From: Phycisphaerae bacterium
Lineage (GTDB): Bacteria > Planctomycetota > Phycisphaerae > Phycisphaerales > SM1A02
Reading direction: 5' to 3'
Assembly: GCA_002683195.1 (NCBI GenBank)
Contig: NYSW01000063.1
Span: 34,298-98,297, forward strand
Length of the DNA: 64,000 nt
Part shown: piece after piece, positions 24,010 to 33,606 of the stretch
Numbering within the stretch: the first letter of the stretch is position 1
Layout: the number at the start of each line of letters is the position of its first letter
Program-made: the position numbers and the translations under genes
The notes under the pieces: model-generated
Told to the model about the DNA's origin: nothing
Databases searched by the model: none
What the model saw: the letters and a program-made list of their open reading frames with translations, nothing else

Positions 24010-25505
24010 GCTCCGCTCCGCCCACGCGAACCCAAGTGGTCGCCACGGTTGGGCCGACCAGTCGGGATCCGGTGGTGCTCCGCCGGATCATCGAGGCGGG
24101 GGCAGGCGTGCTGCGTCTGAACCTGAGCCACGGGGTGCTCGACGAACATCTGGAGACGGTGAGCGAGATTCGCCGCCTGGAGACGGCGGTCGGAGTTCCG
24201 ATCGCCGTGATGGCCGACCTCCCCGGTCCGAAGATCCGGGTCGCAAGGGCCACGTCTTTCGAACTCGCCGAGGGCGCCATCGTCGATCTGGTCGAGCGGG
24301 ATGCGATCCATCGAAGCGATGAGATCGTGATCGGGATCGACGTCGACGACGTGCTTCCGGCGATCTCCGTCGGGCATCGCGTGCTTCTGGACGATGGGAA
24401 CGTCCGATTGCTGGCGGTGGAGATCGGAGGTACGGAAAGTGGTGGACCTCGAGTCCGTTGCACGGTGACGTCCGGCGGCACGATTCGCACGCGGGTCGGG
24501 GTGAATGTTCCCGACAGTGATCCGGACCTTCCGGCGGTCACCCCCCGAGACCTTGAATTCGCCAGGGCGATGTGCCAGGCCGGGGTGGATCTTCTCGCGG
24601 TGAGTTTCGTTCGAGATGGCGACGACCTGCGACGTCTGCGGGAGGCGCTGCTCGCCACGGATTCCGATGCCTCGATGCCCGGCCTCGTCTCCAAGATCGA
24701 ACGGCCGGCGGCCATCACGGCGTTGGAGGATGTGATCGAAGCCAGCGATGCGGTTCTGGTCGCCCGGGGTGATCTGGGAGTCGAACTGGACATCGCTGAA
24801 GTCCCGGTCGCTCAAAAGCGGATCGTCGCCGCGTCGATCAAGGCCGGTCGGCCGGTGATCGTCGCGACCCAGATGTTGCAGAGCATGATCGAACAGGCGA
24901 GCCCGACCCGAGCGGAAGCCACCGACGTGGCGAACGCGGTCCTCGATGGAGCCGACGCCCTGATGCTCAGCGGCGAAACCGCGATCGGTCGACATCCGAC
25001 CCTGGCGGTCGAGACGCTTCGTCGCATCGCCCGCCGGACCGAAGCCTGGCATCATGAAGTGGCGGTCGAAGACCTGGGTTCGCGGCCGACGCCGCCCCTC
25101 GAGGATCCATGGCTTTCGGCGATCGCCGGTGGCGTCCATCGCATCGCGGTGGAACTCCCGATTCGAGCGGTTGCGGCCTGGGCCGAAGGCACGCACACCG
25201 CCCGGATTCTCAGTCGAGGTGATCTTCGGGTGCCGTTGGTGGTCTTCACGGACAAGGTCCTGGTCGCACGGCGAATGCGATTGCTCCGAGGTGTGCACCC
25301 TTTGCTGGTGGAGCCGGCTTCGACCATGCCCGGGGAACGCCAGGCGTTTCTCGTGCAGGCCGGACGGCGGATGATCGAGGCGGGAATGGTGGCGGCTGGG
25401 GACACGGCCATCTTCGTACATGGCAGTGGACGGGAGTCGGCGCGGCCGACTGATGCTCTGGGCGTCTTCACCATCGCGGATCCGGGAGCTTCGAGCCATG
25501 GCTGA
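24006..25505 (+). CDS. pyk: Pyruvate kinase
   Basis: 499 residues from GTG 24006, overlapping the upstream stop (GTGA). Converts phosphoenolpyruvate and ADP to pyruvate and ATP. Landmarks: LRLNLSHG (Arg37, Asn39, Ser41), DLPGPKIRV, the signature MPGLVSKIERPAAI with Lys230 and Glu232, ARGDLGVEL, and ATQMLQSMIEQASPTRAEATDVANAVLDG. The C-terminal allosteric domain is present. The operon context (pyrF before, cinA and folK after) is housekeeping. Confidence 0.96.
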   Translation: MSSAPPTRTQVVATVGPTSRDPVVLRRIIEAGAGVLRLNLSHGVLDEHLETVSEIRRLETAVGVPIAVMADLPGPKIRVARATSFELAEGAIVDLVERDAIHRSDEIVIGIDVDDVLPAISVGHRVLLDDGNVRLLAVEIGGTESGGPRVRCTVTSGGTIRTRVGVNVPDSDPDLPAVTPRDLEFARAMCQAGVDLLAVSFVRDGDDLRRLREALLATDSDASMPGLVSKIERPAAITALEDVIEASDAVLVARGDLGVELDIAEVPVAQKRIVAASIKAGRPVIVATQMLQSMIEQASPTRAEATDVANAVLDGADALMLSGETAIGRHPTLAVETLRRIARRTEAWHHEVAVEDLGSRPTPPLEDPWLSAIAGGVHRIAVELPIRAVAAWAEGTHTARILSRGDLRVPLVVFTDKVLVARRMRLLRGVHPLLVEPASTMPGERQAFLVQAGRRMIEAGMVAAGDTAIFVHGSGRESARPTDALGVFTIADPGASSHG

Positions 25506-26787
25506 AATGGGCGATCAGCCGGCGTCCTCGATCTCGGTCGGTGATGAGCTCCTGGCCGGAGAGTCTCTGGACACGCACGGCCGGACGATCGCCGCGGCCC
25601 TCGCGGATCATGGTCGGCGGGTGATTTCACACCAGGTGGTGGGCGATGACGTCGGCCGGATCGAGACGGCGATCCGCGATGCCATGACCCACAGTTCGCT
25701 GGTCATCGTCACCGGAGGGTTGGGACCGACCCTCGATGACGTGACCCGGGAAGCACTCGCTGCGGCGGTCGACGAGCCGCTGGTGGAGGATGAGGAAGCC
25801 GTGCGAACGGTCGAAGCGTGGTTCGCGGGGAGGGCTCGCCCCATGCCGCCGACCAATCGACGGCAGGCCCTTCGGCCGGAATCCGGCTCCTGCCTCGAGA
25901 ATCCGAATGGAACGGCTCCTGGTGTGCTTTGGGAACGGAACGGCGTGGTGGTGATGCTGCTGCCCGGCCCCCCGCGTGAGATGAACCCGATGCTGGACCT
26001 CACCCTGCGGCGGATCCTGCCTTCCGCGCGTCCCCGTCCGGCCATCGTGGTCCGAGCCCACGGGATCGGCGAATCGGATGCCGCGGCCAGAATTCAATCC
26101 CTGATGGATCGCAAGGTCGAACTGCCGGTCGCCACCACGGTGTCGGACTCGATTCTCGCGGCACGAATCCGGGGACGGAACGCCGGCGATGCCGCCACGG
26201 TCGAGGCGTTGGCGACGGACGTCGAACAGGCGTGGGGCCCCTACGTCTTCGGACGTGATCCGGTATCCCTCGAGTCGGCACTCGGGCGGGATCTGGTTGC
26301 TTGCCAGGCGACGCTCGCGACGGCCGAGAGTTGCACCGGTGGGGGGCTCGGTGCGGCGATCACCGCGGTGTCCGGATCGAGCGACTGGTACCTCGGTGGA
26401 TACGTGACCTATTCGAATCTCCGCAAGATCCGGGACCTCGGGGTCGAGGCGGAGACGATCGAACGTGATGGCGCGGTGAGCGAAACGGTGGCAAAGGCGA
26501 TGGCCGAAGGAACCCGCGCCAGAACCGGGGCGTCGATCGCGGTCAGCACCACCGGGATCGCCGGGCCCGGGGGGGGGTCGCGGGAAAAACCGGTGGGCAC
26601 CGTATGGATCGGCATCGCGGATTCATCGGGGGTGGAGGCCCGCCGGTTCCAATTGCCGGGCGATCGGCAGGTGGTTCGCCGACGGACGATGCTCGCGGCG
26701 ATGCAGTTGTTGCGGTTCCGTCTGCAGGGGATCGTCGCACCGTTGCTGTGGGAGGAGACCTCCAGCCGCACGGACGCGGAAGGATGA
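25498..26787 (+). CDS. cinA: CinA-family nicotinamide-nucleotide amidase / MoCF-domain protein
   Basis: 429 residues from ATG 25498, overlapping the pyk end. Two domains: an N-terminal MoCF-like domain (ISVGDELLAGESLDTHG, VTGGLGPTLDDVTREALA, LLPGPPREM; residues about 10-165) and a C-terminal CinA/PncC amidase domain (ATAESCTGGGLGAAITAVSG, GGYVTYSNLRKI, STTGIAGPGGGSREKPVGTVWIG; about 275-425). Known CinA proteins hydrolyse ADP-ribose and/or deamidate NMN in NAD recycling. Length and order match full-size CinA. Its stop overlaps folK. Confidence 0.93.
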   Translation: MAEMGDQPASSISVGDELLAGESLDTHGRTIAAALADHGRRVISHQVVGDDVGRIETAIRDAMTHSSLVIVTGGLGPTLDDVTREALAAAVDEPLVEDEEAVRTVEAWFAGRARPMPPTNRRQALRPESGSCLENPNGTAPGVLWERNGVVVMLLPGPPREMNPMLDLTLRRILPSARPRPAIVVRAHGIGESDAAARIQSLMDRKVELPVATTVSDSILAARIRGRNAGDAATVEALATDVEQAWGPYVFGRDPVSLESALGRDLVACQATLATAESCTGGGLGAAITAVSGSSDWYLGGYVTYSNLRKIRDLGVEAETIERDGAVSETVAKAMAEGTRARTGASIAVSTTGIAGPGGGSREKPVGTVWIGIADSSGVEARRFQLPGDRQVVRRRTMLAAMQLLRFRLQGIVAPLLWEETSSRTDAEG

Positions 26788-27296
26788 GTGCAAGCGGGTT
26801 CGCCATCGGTATCGGGTCGAATCTCGGGGATCGGGCCGGTCAGATCGATCGAGGTCTGGAATTGCTGGCCGGAACCCCCGGGGTGCGGTGGTGCCGTTCC
26901 GGACCGCGGATCCTGACCGAGCCGGTGCTCCCGGAGGGGATCGCTGGTGAACATCCGATCTATCTGAACACCGTGGCCATCGGTCGGACCATCCTCGGGC
27001 CGAGGTCGCTGCTGGCTCGGCTGCTGGCGATCGAGACGTCGATGGGTCGTCGGCGACGTGGAGGTTGCGATCCCAGAACCCTCGATCTGGACCTCCTGGT
27101 GCTCGAAGGCGTGTGCATCGCCGAATCGGGAATCGAGGTGCCCCATCCTCGATTGGAGGGCCGAAACTTCGTACTCGATCCCCTGAAGACCCTGTTGGAC
27201 GATTGCCGGATCGATCCGAATTCGGAGATTCGCGAGACGGCCGAAAGCCTCTCGGCCGTGATTCCAGGCATGAAAGAACGTTCTTCCCGCGAATGA
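26784..27296 (+). CDS. folK: HPPK, 6-hydroxymethyl-7,8-dihydropterin pyrophosphokinase
   Basis: 170 residues from ATG 26784 (ATGA overlap with cinA). Transfers pyrophosphate to the pterin in folate synthesis. Visible motifs: IGIGSNLGDRAGQI at the start, YLNTVAIGRT, the ATP/Mg signature DPRTLDLDLLVL, and VPHPRLEGRNFVLDPL. No folP or folB neighbour is present. Last gene of the pyrF operon, 26 nt before the first TlpA-like gene. Confidence 0.94.
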   Translation: MSASGFAIGIGSNLGDRAGQIDRGLELLAGTPGVRWCRSGPRILTEPVLPEGIAGEHPIYLNTVAIGRTILGPRSLLARLLAIETSMGRRRRGGCDPRTLDLDLLVLEGVCIAESGIEVPHPRLEGRNFVLDPLKTLLDDCRIDPNSEIRETAESLSAVIPGMKERSSRE

Positions 27297-27322
27297 AACC
27301 CGTGGCGCTTTGGGGGAGTACC

Positions 27323-28675
27323 ATGTCTCGTTCCATCATGAATCCGTCGAACCCAGTTGGAAATCAATCGATGCGTATCTTCCGTACCGTGCTCGCGACG
27401 AGCCTCCTTGTGTTCTCGAGTTCCACCGCCCTCGCTCAGGCCGGCAAGGAAACGGCGAAGGCTGTGGTCGCTCCTGGTTCCGTCTCCGACTTCACCGCGG
27501 CGGATCAGTCCCCCGAAGCGATCAAGAACGGACTCCTCGCCCTGGAGAAGACCCGCCAGGCCTACCGGGCCGCACCGGCGATGACGGAGTCGATCGAGAT
27601 CTCGGTCATCGCTCCGAATGGCAAGCAGACCATGAAGGTCGTCTCCGCCTATCAGATGGATCGATTCCAGATCGAGGTGGTCGGTCAGATCGACATCACC
27701 GGGATTGGAAACGACATCTTCATGTCGATGCCCACGGTCTCCCCGGACCGTTACATGAGCGGAACGGTCGAAAACGGCCAGGTGATCGCGGCGATCACCG
27801 ACCTCACCGAGGGTGGCGGACTTCCCGATCCGGCGGTTCCGTTCCGGCTCGGTGAGGCGGAACTCAAGATCGAAGAGATTCCGGCCCTGCTCTCGCTCGG
27901 TTCGATGCAGAACGTCAGCCTCAAGGGCTTTCGTACCACGGGGTCCATGAGCCAGATTCTCATCAAGGGAGATGGTGGTTCCGGCGTGGTCACCTTGAAC
28001 GCGAAGAACGGTCTCGTGGCCCGCATGGACCTCGAGCTGATTCCCCCCGGGATGCCGGCGGAGATGAAGATGGGTCTTCAGCTGGTCATTGATTCCAAAG
28101 TCATGAAGAGTCTTCCCAAGGACATCGCCTTCGTCACCGAAGGCAAGACCAAGGTGGATGACGTGAACTCGCTGCTTCCCGAGCAGCCGGGACTCCCCCA
28201 GGGTGGGCTCAAGGTCGGCCAGGTCGCGCCGAACTTCGATCTGATGACCCTGAGTGGTGAGAAGGTCTCGCTGGCCTCGCTCGCGGGGAAGGTCGTGTTG
28301 CTCGACTTCTGGGCCACCTGGTGCGGTCCCTGCCGGGCCGCGATGCCGGCGATGAACGAGTTGGCGATCTGGGCGAAGTCGCAGGGCGACTCGATCAAGA
28401 TGTTCGCCGTGAACGTGGGCGAGACCAAGGAGAAGGCAAGCGGCTACTGGGACGCACAGAAGTTCGTCTTCCCGTGTCTCCTGGATACTCAGAACGTCGC
28501 GGCCCTCGCCTACGGAGCGTCATCGATCCCCCTGACCGTGATCATCGCTCCGGACGGAACGGTCGCGGAGGTCGAGGTGGGGCTGAACTTCAATCCCCAG
28601 GACAAGGCCGGAGTCGAAAAGCATCTCGAGCTCATGAAGAAGCTCCTGACCGGTCTCGTGGCCGGCAAGGGCTGA
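27323..28675 (+). CDS. Exported TlpA-like thioredoxin with long N-terminal domain (copy 1)
   Basis: 450 residues. ATG 27323 is favoured by GGGGGAG 5 nt upstream; ATG 27371 would start directly at the signal peptide (MRIFRTVLATSLLVFSSSTALAQ). Residues about 60-285 form a beta-rich domain with the LolA/DUF2092-like repeating strand pattern (TMKVVSAYQMDRFQIEVV, TLNAKNGLVARMDLELIP). Residues about 295-450 are a TlpA thioredoxin domain with WATWCGPC (Cys334, Cys337) and a cis-proline in SSIPLTVII. It should act as a periplasmic disulfide reductase linked to a lipid-binding-type sensor domain. A strong terminator follows at 28709. Confidence 0.9.
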   Translation: MSRSIMNPSNPVGNQSMRIFRTVLATSLLVFSSSTALAQAGKETAKAVVAPGSVSDFTAADQSPEAIKNGLLALEKTRQAYRAAPAMTESIEISVIAPNGKQTMKVVSAYQMDRFQIEVVGQIDITGIGNDIFMSMPTVSPDRYMSGTVENGQVIAAITDLTEGGGLPDPAVPFRLGEAELKIEEIPALLSLGSMQNVSLKGFRTTGSMSQILIKGDGGSGVVTLNAKNGLVARMDLELIPPGMPAEMKMGLQLVIDSKVMKSLPKDIAFVTEGKTKVDDVNSLLPEQPGLPQGGLKVGQVAPNFDLMTLSGEKVSLASLAGKVVLLDFWATWCGPCRAAMPAMNELAIWAKSQGDSIKMFAVNVGETKEKASGYWDAQKFVFPCLLDTQNVAALAYGASSIPLTVIIAPDGTVAEVEVGLNFNPQDKAGVEKHLELMKKLLTGLVAGKG

Positions 28676-28708
28676 ATTCTCGCCATCGAGATTCCAGATG
28701 ATCGAATC

Positions 28709-28739
28709 ACCGCCGCCCTGCCTGGGGCGGCGGTTTTTT
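28709..28739 (+). terminator. Strong rho-independent terminator
   Basis: ACCGCCGCCC-TGCCTG-GGGCGGCGGT: a 10-bp GC stem with a 6-nt loop, followed by a run of six T including the last stem base. It ends the upstream TlpA-like gene 34 nt after its stop. Confidence 0.95.
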
Positions 28740-28854
28740 CATTGGACTGCCGTCGAAGGGGGTCGAGACCGATCAGGGCCCTATGATTCGAGGGAAGCCG
28801 CCCCACGGGCCGGTGAACCAGACTGGTGATCGCCTTTCGAAGAGGAGCCTGTGC

Positions 28855-30168
28855 ATGAATCAATTCCCCGGTCCCCCCGTCCGGCTTCTCCTGGTTCTGG
28901 CGATGGTGATGGCAGGTACCGCGTCGTTTGCGAACGCCCAGATGCGGGAGGCGAATCCCGAGTCGAGCGACGCGCTGGCCAAATTGGTGCAGGCCGTCCG
29001 GTCCGCGCCTCGGATGGCGGTCGAGGAGGTCGTGGTCACCACCCGTCAAGGTGAACTCGAGGAAGCGGCGCCACCGCGGCGACTTCGTTGGACCCTGATC
29101 CCCGAACAGGGACTGCGAACATCCTTCGACGGCTTCGATATTCGACTCGCCAATGGACGGCTGCAGGCCATTCATGAGTCGCGTGACGATCTCGTGATCG
29201 ATCAGGACGACAAGGGGTCGCCCTACTACGCCTTGTTCTCGCAGTTCCGCGATCTTCCCTGGCCCGGCCTCGCGTTGGCGATCGGAGAGGTGGAGCCCGA
29301 AGACTGTGCGATGCAGATGAACACTCGGGCCCCCTGGCTGCAGCCGACGGGGCTTGCTTCGCGACCGGCCGACGAGAAGGGGAAGATCTCCGCCCGGCGT
29401 CGAATCGAACTGAGCAGCGACATCGAGGACATGTGGATCGACGTCGACGAAAAGACCGGCCTGCCGGTTGAAGCCGAGGTCACGATTCACGGGGGTCGTT
29501 TCGTGGAAGAGGGTACGGAACTGATCTTCCGTTACACCTGGAAGTTCGAGCCCGTCGCGGATCCGAAAAAAGCCCTCGACCTGCCGACGCAGGGCCGGGA
29601 ACAAGTGGACATGGTCAGCGCGTTGGTTCGACGAGAACCGCCTCGAGGTGGAGGTGCCGGCGAGGGGGGGCTGCAGCCGGGTCGGACCGCACCCACCTTC
29701 GACCTTCACGGCCTCGAGGAGGAGAAGATCGTCCTTGAGGGCCTGCGGGGACGTGTGGTGGTACTTGATTTCTGGGCCACCTGGTGTGGACCCTGCCGGG
29801 CAGCACTGCCAAGGCTGGCGGAGTTGGGCCTGTGGGCCGAGGACAAAGGTATTCCGCTCGAGGTCATCGCGGTCAACACCAGCGAGCAGACCCGCACGCT
29901 GGAGCCCCGGCGGCGGCGGATCCGCGAGTTCTTGACGGAATCCAAGCTGGATCTCGATGGACTTCGGGTGGCTCTGGATCTCGATGGTCGGATTGCCGGG
30001 GCCTACGGGGTTCAGGGGCTCCCGACCACGGTGATCGTGGATGCCGATGGACGGGTGGTCTCGGTCAAGGTCGGATTCGGCCCCGGGGCGGAAGAACGCC
30101 TGCGAGAAGACCTTTTGGATCTCTTTGAAGGAGGAGAACGGGGCGGCGAGGGCGACGACGTCTCCTGA
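28855..30168 (+). CDS. Exported TlpA-like thioredoxin with long N-terminal domain (copy 2)
   Basis: 437 residues from ATG 28855, AGAGGAG 7 nt upstream. Signal peptide about residues 9-29. The N-terminal domain (about 40-260) has the same strand order as the preceding protein but little identity. A glycine-rich linker (PPRGGGAGEGG) leads to a thioredoxin domain: VVVLDFWATWCGPC with Cys311 and Cys314, and GLPTTVIVD with the cis-proline. It looks like a diverged duplicate of the gene at 27323. It has its own promoter since a strong terminator separates the two. The next gene, a response regulator, follows after 19 nt. Confidence 0.9.
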   Translation: MNQFPGPPVRLLLVLAMVMAGTASFANAQMREANPESSDALAKLVQAVRSAPRMAVEEVVVTTRQGELEEAAPPRRLRWTLIPEQGLRTSFDGFDIRLANGRLQAIHESRDDLVIDQDDKGSPYYALFSQFRDLPWPGLALAIGEVEPEDCAMQMNTRAPWLQPTGLASRPADEKGKISARRRIELSSDIEDMWIDVDEKTGLPVEAEVTIHGGRFVEEGTELIFRYTWKFEPVADPKKALDLPTQGREQVDMVSALVRREPPRGGGAGEGGLQPGRTAPTFDLHGLEEEKIVLEGLRGRVVVLDFWATWCGPCRAALPRLAELGLWAEDKGIPLEVIAVNTSEQTRTLEPRRRRIREFLTESKLDLDGLRVALDLDGRIAGAYGVQGLPTTVIVDADGRVVSVKVGFGPGAEERLREDLLDLFEGGERGGEGDDVS

Positions 30169-30187
30169 CCGCGGTACCATCGTCCCC

Positions 30188-30667
30188 ATGAGCGACACCC
30201 CTCCTGAACTCGCCGAAGACTCCTTGGACGTTGATGCTTCGCTTCCCGAGGCTCTGGTGCTGCTGGTCGATGACAACCAGCAGAATCTGGAACTCATCCT
30301 CGCCTATCTCGATGGCATCGGTTGTCGAACCGTCACCGCGACCGACGGCATCGAGGCCATGAAAGCCATCGAAGCGGAACAACCGGATCTCGTGTTGCTC
30401 GATGTCATGATGCCGAGGATGTCGGGCTTCGAAGTCTGCCAGAAGATCAAGTCCGATCCTTCGACCCGGGACATCGCGGTCATCATGGTCACCGCACTCA
30501 ACGAGGTCCCCGATTACGAGCGGGCGGTCGAGAGCGGTACCGATGATTTTCTTTCCAAGCCGGTGAACAAGCTCGAACTTCTCACCCGGGTGAAGAGCCT
30601 CCTTCGGGTGCGACTGCTGCGGAAGAAACTGGACACACTGCTCGCCGACGGAAAACGTGGCGACTGA
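30188..30667 (+). CDS. Stand-alone response regulator receiver protein
   Basis: 159 residues from ATG 30188. A single REC domain: VLLVDDN with Asp28-Asp29, phospho-acceptor Asp72 in VLLDVMMPRMSG, the switch threonine in IMVTALNE and the lysine in LSKPVNK. A 20-residue N-terminal acidic tail precedes it and a short LLRVRLLRKKLDTLLADGKR helix follows; there is no output domain, so it acts through partners or as a phosphate sink. No histidine kinase is in the window. It probably shares the transcript of the TlpA-like copy 2. Confidence 0.93.
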   Translation: MSDTPPELAEDSLDVDASLPEALVLLVDDNQQNLELILAYLDGIGCRTVTATDGIEAMKAIEAEQPDLVLLDVMMPRMSGFEVCQKIKSDPSTRDIAVIMVTALNEVPDYERAVESGTDDFLSKPVNKLELLTRVKSLLRVRLLRKKLDTLLADGKRGD

Positions 30668-30693
30668 AGCATGATTCCATCTCCGGATGCGAA

Positions 30694-30727
30694 ACGCCCC
30701 CCGCGACCGGTTGGTCGCGGGGGGCGT
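30694..30727. terminator. Long GC hairpin, terminator
   Basis: A 15-bp stem (ACGCCCCCCGCGACC, GGTT loop, complement) 26 nt after the response regulator stop. T content downstream is moderate (CTCGTTCC). It also lies downstream of the convergent 66-residue gene and can serve both strands. Confidence 0.75.
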
Positions 30728-30763
30728 CTCGTTCCTTCTCTCTGGACTGCGGTGGAGCCTTCC

Positions 30764-30964
30764 TCAGCTCGCCGTGCGGGCGATCAGGGCCGGACTGTCA
30801 CCGGGACGACTCCAACGGCTGCTGCCGCCTCTGGGCTCGCTGCCATGCAGCAGGTGGTCCAGGTATCGCTGGAGGCTGGCCGTATCGAACTGATTGAGCC
30901 AATCGCGGCCGGCGGTGTGGTTGTACTCGCGGATGGACTTGATGAGGTGGTCCTTGGCGGGCAT
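30764..30964 (-). CDS. Small conserved-looking protein of unknown function
   Basis: 66 residues from ATG 30964, GGAG 8 nt upstream. The sequence MPAKDHLIKSIREYNHTAGR, followed by DWLNQFDTASLQRYLDHLLH, looks like a compact helical domain with conserved Asn-His-Thr and Trp-Leu positions, then a disordered arginine/serine tail. I believe short proteins of this kind recur in Phycisphaerae but cannot name a family. The reading frame continues upstream without a good start, so this start is favoured. Confidence 0.6.
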   Translation of the reverse strand: MPAKDHLIKSIREYNHTAGRDWLNQFDTASLQRYLDHLLHGSEPRGGSSRWSRPGDSPALIARTAS

Positions 30965-31248
30965 GGCGAGGCTCCAGGGTTCGACTTCGGGGAGGGGAGA
31001 GGCGTCGTCGGTGTTCCGTGTCGGTACGGAATGCAACCGTCGACGCCAAGGTTGTCGGAACGACGGGTGACCGAGGTCAAACCGATAATCTCGCCTTGCA
31101 CGATGATCGGGGTTTCTTATGGGACTAGGAGCCCCGGTTGTGGCACGATGCAGGGGGTGCACCCGCGCGGACCACAACCACTGGTGGTCGAGGTGGCGCG
31201 AAGTTTTTTTGGGTTTCACGTCCGGGTCGGGAGGCGGACGTTGGGAAT
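30965..31248. other. Intergenic stretch without a visible gene
   Basis: About 280 nt between the STAS gene end and the 66-residue gene start, both on the minus strand. A T7 run at about 31205-31211 on the plus strand is the only oddity. Probably contains the promoter of the small gene; no terminator for the STAS gene is obvious. Confidence 0.4.
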
Positions 31249-31599
31249 TCAGTCTTCCCGGTCGCGGAAGGACAGCTTGGCTCGTCCCACGTCCTCGTGC
31301 AGATCGAAGACTCGGTTGAGTGCTGTGATCTGCAGAACCTGCGCGACCGCGCCCCGGACTCCGGCGATTTTCACGGTGCCGCCTTTCTCTCGAAGGCGAC
31401 TGTGCACCCGAAGCAGGGCCGACAGTCCCGCGCTGGAAACGATCTCCAGCTCGCCGCAGTCGATGATCATCCGGTGGGCGCCGCCTTTGACCAGCACCGT
31501 CACTTCTTCAAGGAATCGATCGGCATTTCGATTGTCGATACCGCCTTCAGCTCGAAGGACATGGATGTCGCCGTCGACCTCGACCGTGAAGAGTTGCAT
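31249..31599 (-). CDS. STAS-domain anti-sigma-factor antagonist-like protein
   Basis: 116 residues from ATG 31599. Single STAS fold: DIHVLRAEGGIDNRNADRFLEEV, then MIIDCGELEIVSSAGLSALLRV with the conserved serine where SpoIIAA-type proteins are phosphorylated, then VKIAGVRGAVAQVLQITALNRVF. It probably binds an anti-sigma factor or another partner. It follows kpsF by 4 nt on the same strand. No anti-sigma kinase or phosphatase is adjacent. Confidence 0.92.
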   Translation of the reverse strand: MQLFTVEVDGDIHVLRAEGGIDNRNADRFLEEVTVLVKGGAHRMIIDCGELEIVSSAGLSALLRVHSRLREKGGTVKIAGVRGAVAQVLQITALNRVFDLHEDVGRAKLSFRDRED

Positions 31600-31603
31600 G
31601 TGG

Positions 31604-32641
<1,038 letters not shown>

Positions 32642-32724
32642 GGCCGGATTGTACTCGCGGCCGGCCATCGACTTCTCGGCCTGGCGGACGCGACCTCGGA
32701 GCGGCACCCCGATATCATGCCCGG

Positions 32725-33606
32725 ATGACCTTCCAGGATGACTACACGGTCCGTCTCGGCACCTTTGAAGGGCCGCTGGACCTGCTGCTCTACCTGATTC
32801 GGCGGGCGGAAGTCGATATTCACGACATTCCCATCGTCGAACTGACCGACCAGTATCTGGATGCGATCGCTCATCTCGATCGTGAGGAATCACTGGACAT
32901 CGACGCTGCGGGCGAGTTCCTCGTGCTGGCCGCCACCTTGGTCGAGTTGAAATCACGCACCCTTGCGCCCCGCAAGGAAGGCGATGAGGACGATGCTGCG
33001 GACGGTGAGTCCGAGGAAGCCACGGATCCGCGTCAGGATCTTGTCCGGCAGCTGCTGGCGTATCAGCGATACCGTTCGGCCGCCGGTGACCTCGAAGATC
33101 GTCGCGAAGCATTCGCTTCGCGTTGGCCGGTGCGGATTCGCATCGGTGAGGCTGAGCACGACGACCCACCCGAGGCACCCGCGCTGGAATTGGATGATGT
33201 CCACGCAGGAGATCTCTTCGCCGCGTTCGAACGGATCATGGCGGCGATCGATCCCAGCCGGCTGGGTGAACACGCCGTCGAGTACGACGACACGCCGATC
33301 ACCCTCCATCAGGAGGATCTGATGGACCGTCTCAGCCGCAGCGATGGAGGTCGCATCGGGCTCCGGGAGGCCTTCGAGGGGCGTACTCGCGGCGCGATGA
33401 TCGGGCTGTTCCTCGCCCTGCTCGAACTGGCGCGACAGCGTCGCATCGTCTTTCATCAGGACGACATGGGGGAGATCGATCTGGAAGTCAATCAGGACGG
33501 TGACGAGGCGGCGTTGGCGGAGGCGGAGGATGACGCTGCGATGAAGGCGGAGATCGAAACGCCGACGGCGAACGAAGACGGTCCCGGGTCCGACGCGTCG
33601 GGCTAG
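32725..33606 (+). CDS. scpA: Segregation and condensation protein A (kleisin)
   Basis: 293 residues from ATG 32725. Kleisin subunit of the SMC complex for chromosome segregation. N-terminal motif TFEGPLDLLLYLIRRAEVDIHDIPI binds the SMC neck; AAGEFLVLAATLVELKSRTL follows; an acidic linker (EGDEDDAADGESEEATD) separates it from the C-terminal winged helix LREAFEGRTRGAMIGLFLALLELARQRR, which binds the SMC head. The C-terminal tail is unusually acidic. The stop overlaps the recQ stop (shared CTAG). No scpB is adjacent. Confidence 0.93.
   Translation: MTFQDDYTVRLGTFEGPLDLLLYLIRRAEVDIHDIPIVELTDQYLDAIAHLDREESLDIDAAGEFLVLAATLVELKSRTLAPRKEGDEDDAADGESEEATDPRQDLVRQLLAYQRYRSAAGDLEDRREAFASRWPVRIRIGEAEHDDPPEAPALELDDVHAGDLFAAFERIMAAIDPSRLGEHAVEYDDTPITLHQEDLMDRLSRSDGGRIGLREAFEGRTRGAMIGLFLALLELARQRRIVFHQDDMGEIDLEVNQDGDEAALAEAEDDAAMKAEIETPTANEDGPGSDASG

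Noticed and set aside
23952..25499. 515-codon open frame on the minus strand
   Set aside because: Antisense to pyruvate kinase; composition R/D/H-rich with no motif.
28510..30297. 595-codon open frame on the minus strand
   Set aside because: It covers the second TlpA-like gene antisense and has no recognisable domain; the frame stays open because of the GC-rich codon usage opposite.
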